Assembly: GCA_910588625.1 (NCBI GenBank)
Contig: CAJUQN010000016.1
Coordinates: 1-50,221 of the forward strand
Direction: 5' to 3'
Source: an uncultured Oscillospiraceae bacterium
Lineage (GTDB): Bacteria > Bacillota > Clostridia > Oscillospirales > Oscillospiraceae
Length of the DNA: 50,221 bases
The notes beneath the pieces are model-generated. The model had not been told where the DNA came from. It ran no database searches and saw nothing but the letters and a program-made list of their open reading frames with translations. This document shows positions 49,268 to 50,221 of this stretch, one piece after another. A program made the translations under genes and the position numbers. Within the stretch, counting starts at the first letter, position 1. The number at the start of each line of letters is the position of its first letter.

Positions 49268-50152
49268 ATGGATCAAATCGTTCGCGTCATTGCCAAGGAC
49301 GCCCCCATCAAAGCCATGGCCATCTCTGCCCGGGATGCGGTGGAGCGGGCCCGGGATATTCACGATTGCTGGCCGGTGGCCGCGGCGGCGCTGGGCCGGC
49401 TGCTGATGGCCGCGTCCATGATGGGCGCTGCCATGAAAGAAGAGGATGGAGCCGTAACGCTGCGAGTCAAGGGCGGCGGGCCGCTGGGGTTGCTGACCGC
49501 CGTATCGGACAGCCGCGGCAATGTGCGGGGGTATGTACAGAGCCCCGCCGTGGACGTGCCTCGAAAGGCCAAGGGTAAGCTGGACGTGGGCGCCGCCGTG
49601 GGCGCGGACGGAGAGCTGACCGTCATCCGGGACCTGGGATTGAAAGAACCCTATATTGGGTCTGTTCAGCTGGTGGGCGGCGAGATCGCGGAGGACGTGG
49701 CGGCCTATTTTGTGGAAAGTGAGCAGGCGCCCACCGCCTGTGCCTTGGGTGTGCTCATTGCGCCGGACCAGACCGTCCAGGCGGCGGGGGGGTATCTCAT
49801 CCAGCTGCTGCCGGGGGCGGACGACGAGGTGATTTCCGCTGTGGAGCGGGGCGTTGCCAAGCTGGGAGCCGTCAGCGGGCGTCTGGACGCGGGGATGGAC
49901 CCTCTGGGCCTGCTGCGGGAGGTGCTGGAGGAGTTCGAGCTGGAGGTGCTGGAGAGCGCCCCCATCGAGTACCGCTGCTACTGCACCCGGGAGCGGGTGG
50001 GCAGGGCGCTCATCAGCTTGGGGAAAGACGAATTGACATCTCTGATTGAGGACCAGGGCGGCGCGGAGCTGACCTGCCAGTTCTGCGACAAAGTGTACCA
50101 TTTTGACGGAGAGGAACTGAAGGCTTTGCGGGACGAGGCCACCGCCAAGTAA
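49268..50152 (+). CDS. hslO: Redox-regulated chaperone Hsp33
   Basis: A 294-residue Hsp33, a cytoplasmic holdase that becomes active when its four zinc-binding cysteines are oxidised. The cysteines are seen as YRCYCTRERV (CxC) and LTCQFCDKVYHF (CxxC) in the C-terminal 60 residues. The N-terminal domain contains AAALGRLLMAASMMGAAMK and VKGGGPLGLLTAVSDSRGNVRGYV. Length fits the family. AAAGGAG precedes ATG by 7 nt. It is last gene of the yerC-methyltransferase-hslO operon. Only about 70 AT-rich bases of unrecognised sequence follow to the window end. Confidence 0.96.
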   Translation: MDQIVRVIAKDAPIKAMAISARDAVERARDIHDCWPVAAAALGRLLMAASMMGAAMKEEDGAVTLRVKGGGPLGLLTAVSDSRGNVRGYVQSPAVDVPRKAKGKLDVGAAVGADGELTVIRDLGLKEPYIGSVQLVGGEIAEDVAAYFVESEQAPTACALGVLIAPDQTVQAAGGYLIQLLPGADDEVISAVERGVAKLGAVSGRLDAGMDPLGLLREVLEEFELEVLESAPIEYRCYCTRERVGRALISLGKDELTSLIEDQGGAELTCQFCDKVYHFDGEELKALRDEATAK

Positions 50153-50221
50153 TGCCAACTTTTTTATTGTTAGTGTAAAATTTTCATTGGCAAACGAAAA
50201 AGGGAAGCGGTGAAAGCACCA

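Noticed and set aside
1..50221. CRISPR array, rRNA, complete tRNA, replication origin
   Set aside because: No regularly spaced repeats, no rRNA-like sequence, no complete tRNA clover-leaf and no DnaA-box cluster were seen on reading both strands; an automated search was not possible.

Overview
The window looks like the chromosome of a spore-forming, anaerobic, GC-rich Firmicute of the Oscillospiraceae type (Flavonifractor / Pseudoflavonifractor / Oscillibacter-like). This is inferred from the gene content: dipicolinate synthase genes, two rubrerythrins, a PerR-type regulator, SLH-domain surface proteins, YerC, an ECF sigma factor with a DUF4179 partner, strong GGAGG ribosome sites and GTG/TTG starts. 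No rRNA, complete tRNA or CRISPR array is visible.

Left end, 1-5470: part of an integrative mobile element. It holds the C-terminal end of a tyrosine integrase, a strikingly AT-rich gene for an apolipoprotein N-acyltransferase-like protein, a small serine recombinase, and a right-to-left operon of element genes (replication-relaxation family, an unknown protein, a DUF6075-like protein). The element appears to have its right end inside the sporulation gene dpaB, whose last ~45 codons are missing.

5455-13720: dpaA/dpaB, a rubrerythrin, a phosphopantetheinyl transferase overlapping a cytidylate-kinase-like gene, a secreted transglutaminase-like SLH protein, and the serine pathway operon serC - DUF1963 - serA.

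13815-25975: a metal efflux operon under a textbook ArsR/CadC operator-promoter (arsR - free-standing HMA protein - methyltransferase - P1B ATPase); a sensor kinase with no adjacent regulator; a peroxide/iron cluster (perR-like, reverse rubrerythrin, a 58-residue Bfd-like protein, yaaA); a flavodoxin-like reductase; an ECF sigma/DUF4179 pair; and a LuxE-LuxC-like fatty acid reductase pair without luciferase.

26000-31270: a two-gene radical-SAM DNA-repair-like operon with LexA-like boxes at its promoter, then a decayed region. There a siderophore ABC operon has collapsed by deletion (one intact permease, then an in-frame fusion of a second permease's start to a binding protein's end), followed by remnants of a large serine recombinase and a tRNA 3' fragment.

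31300-37435: a 1271-residue SLH surface protein, a small phage-like orphan gene, an MFS transporter and a small unknown protein.

37550-44080: two sensory units: a FIST-domain protein with a soluble methyl-accepting protein, and a membrane hybrid histidine kinase overlapping a solute-binding lipoprotein.

44275-50152: NAD/purine and housekeeping genes: a phosphoribosyltransferase-like protein, pncB, purA, then yerC - methyltransferase - hslO.
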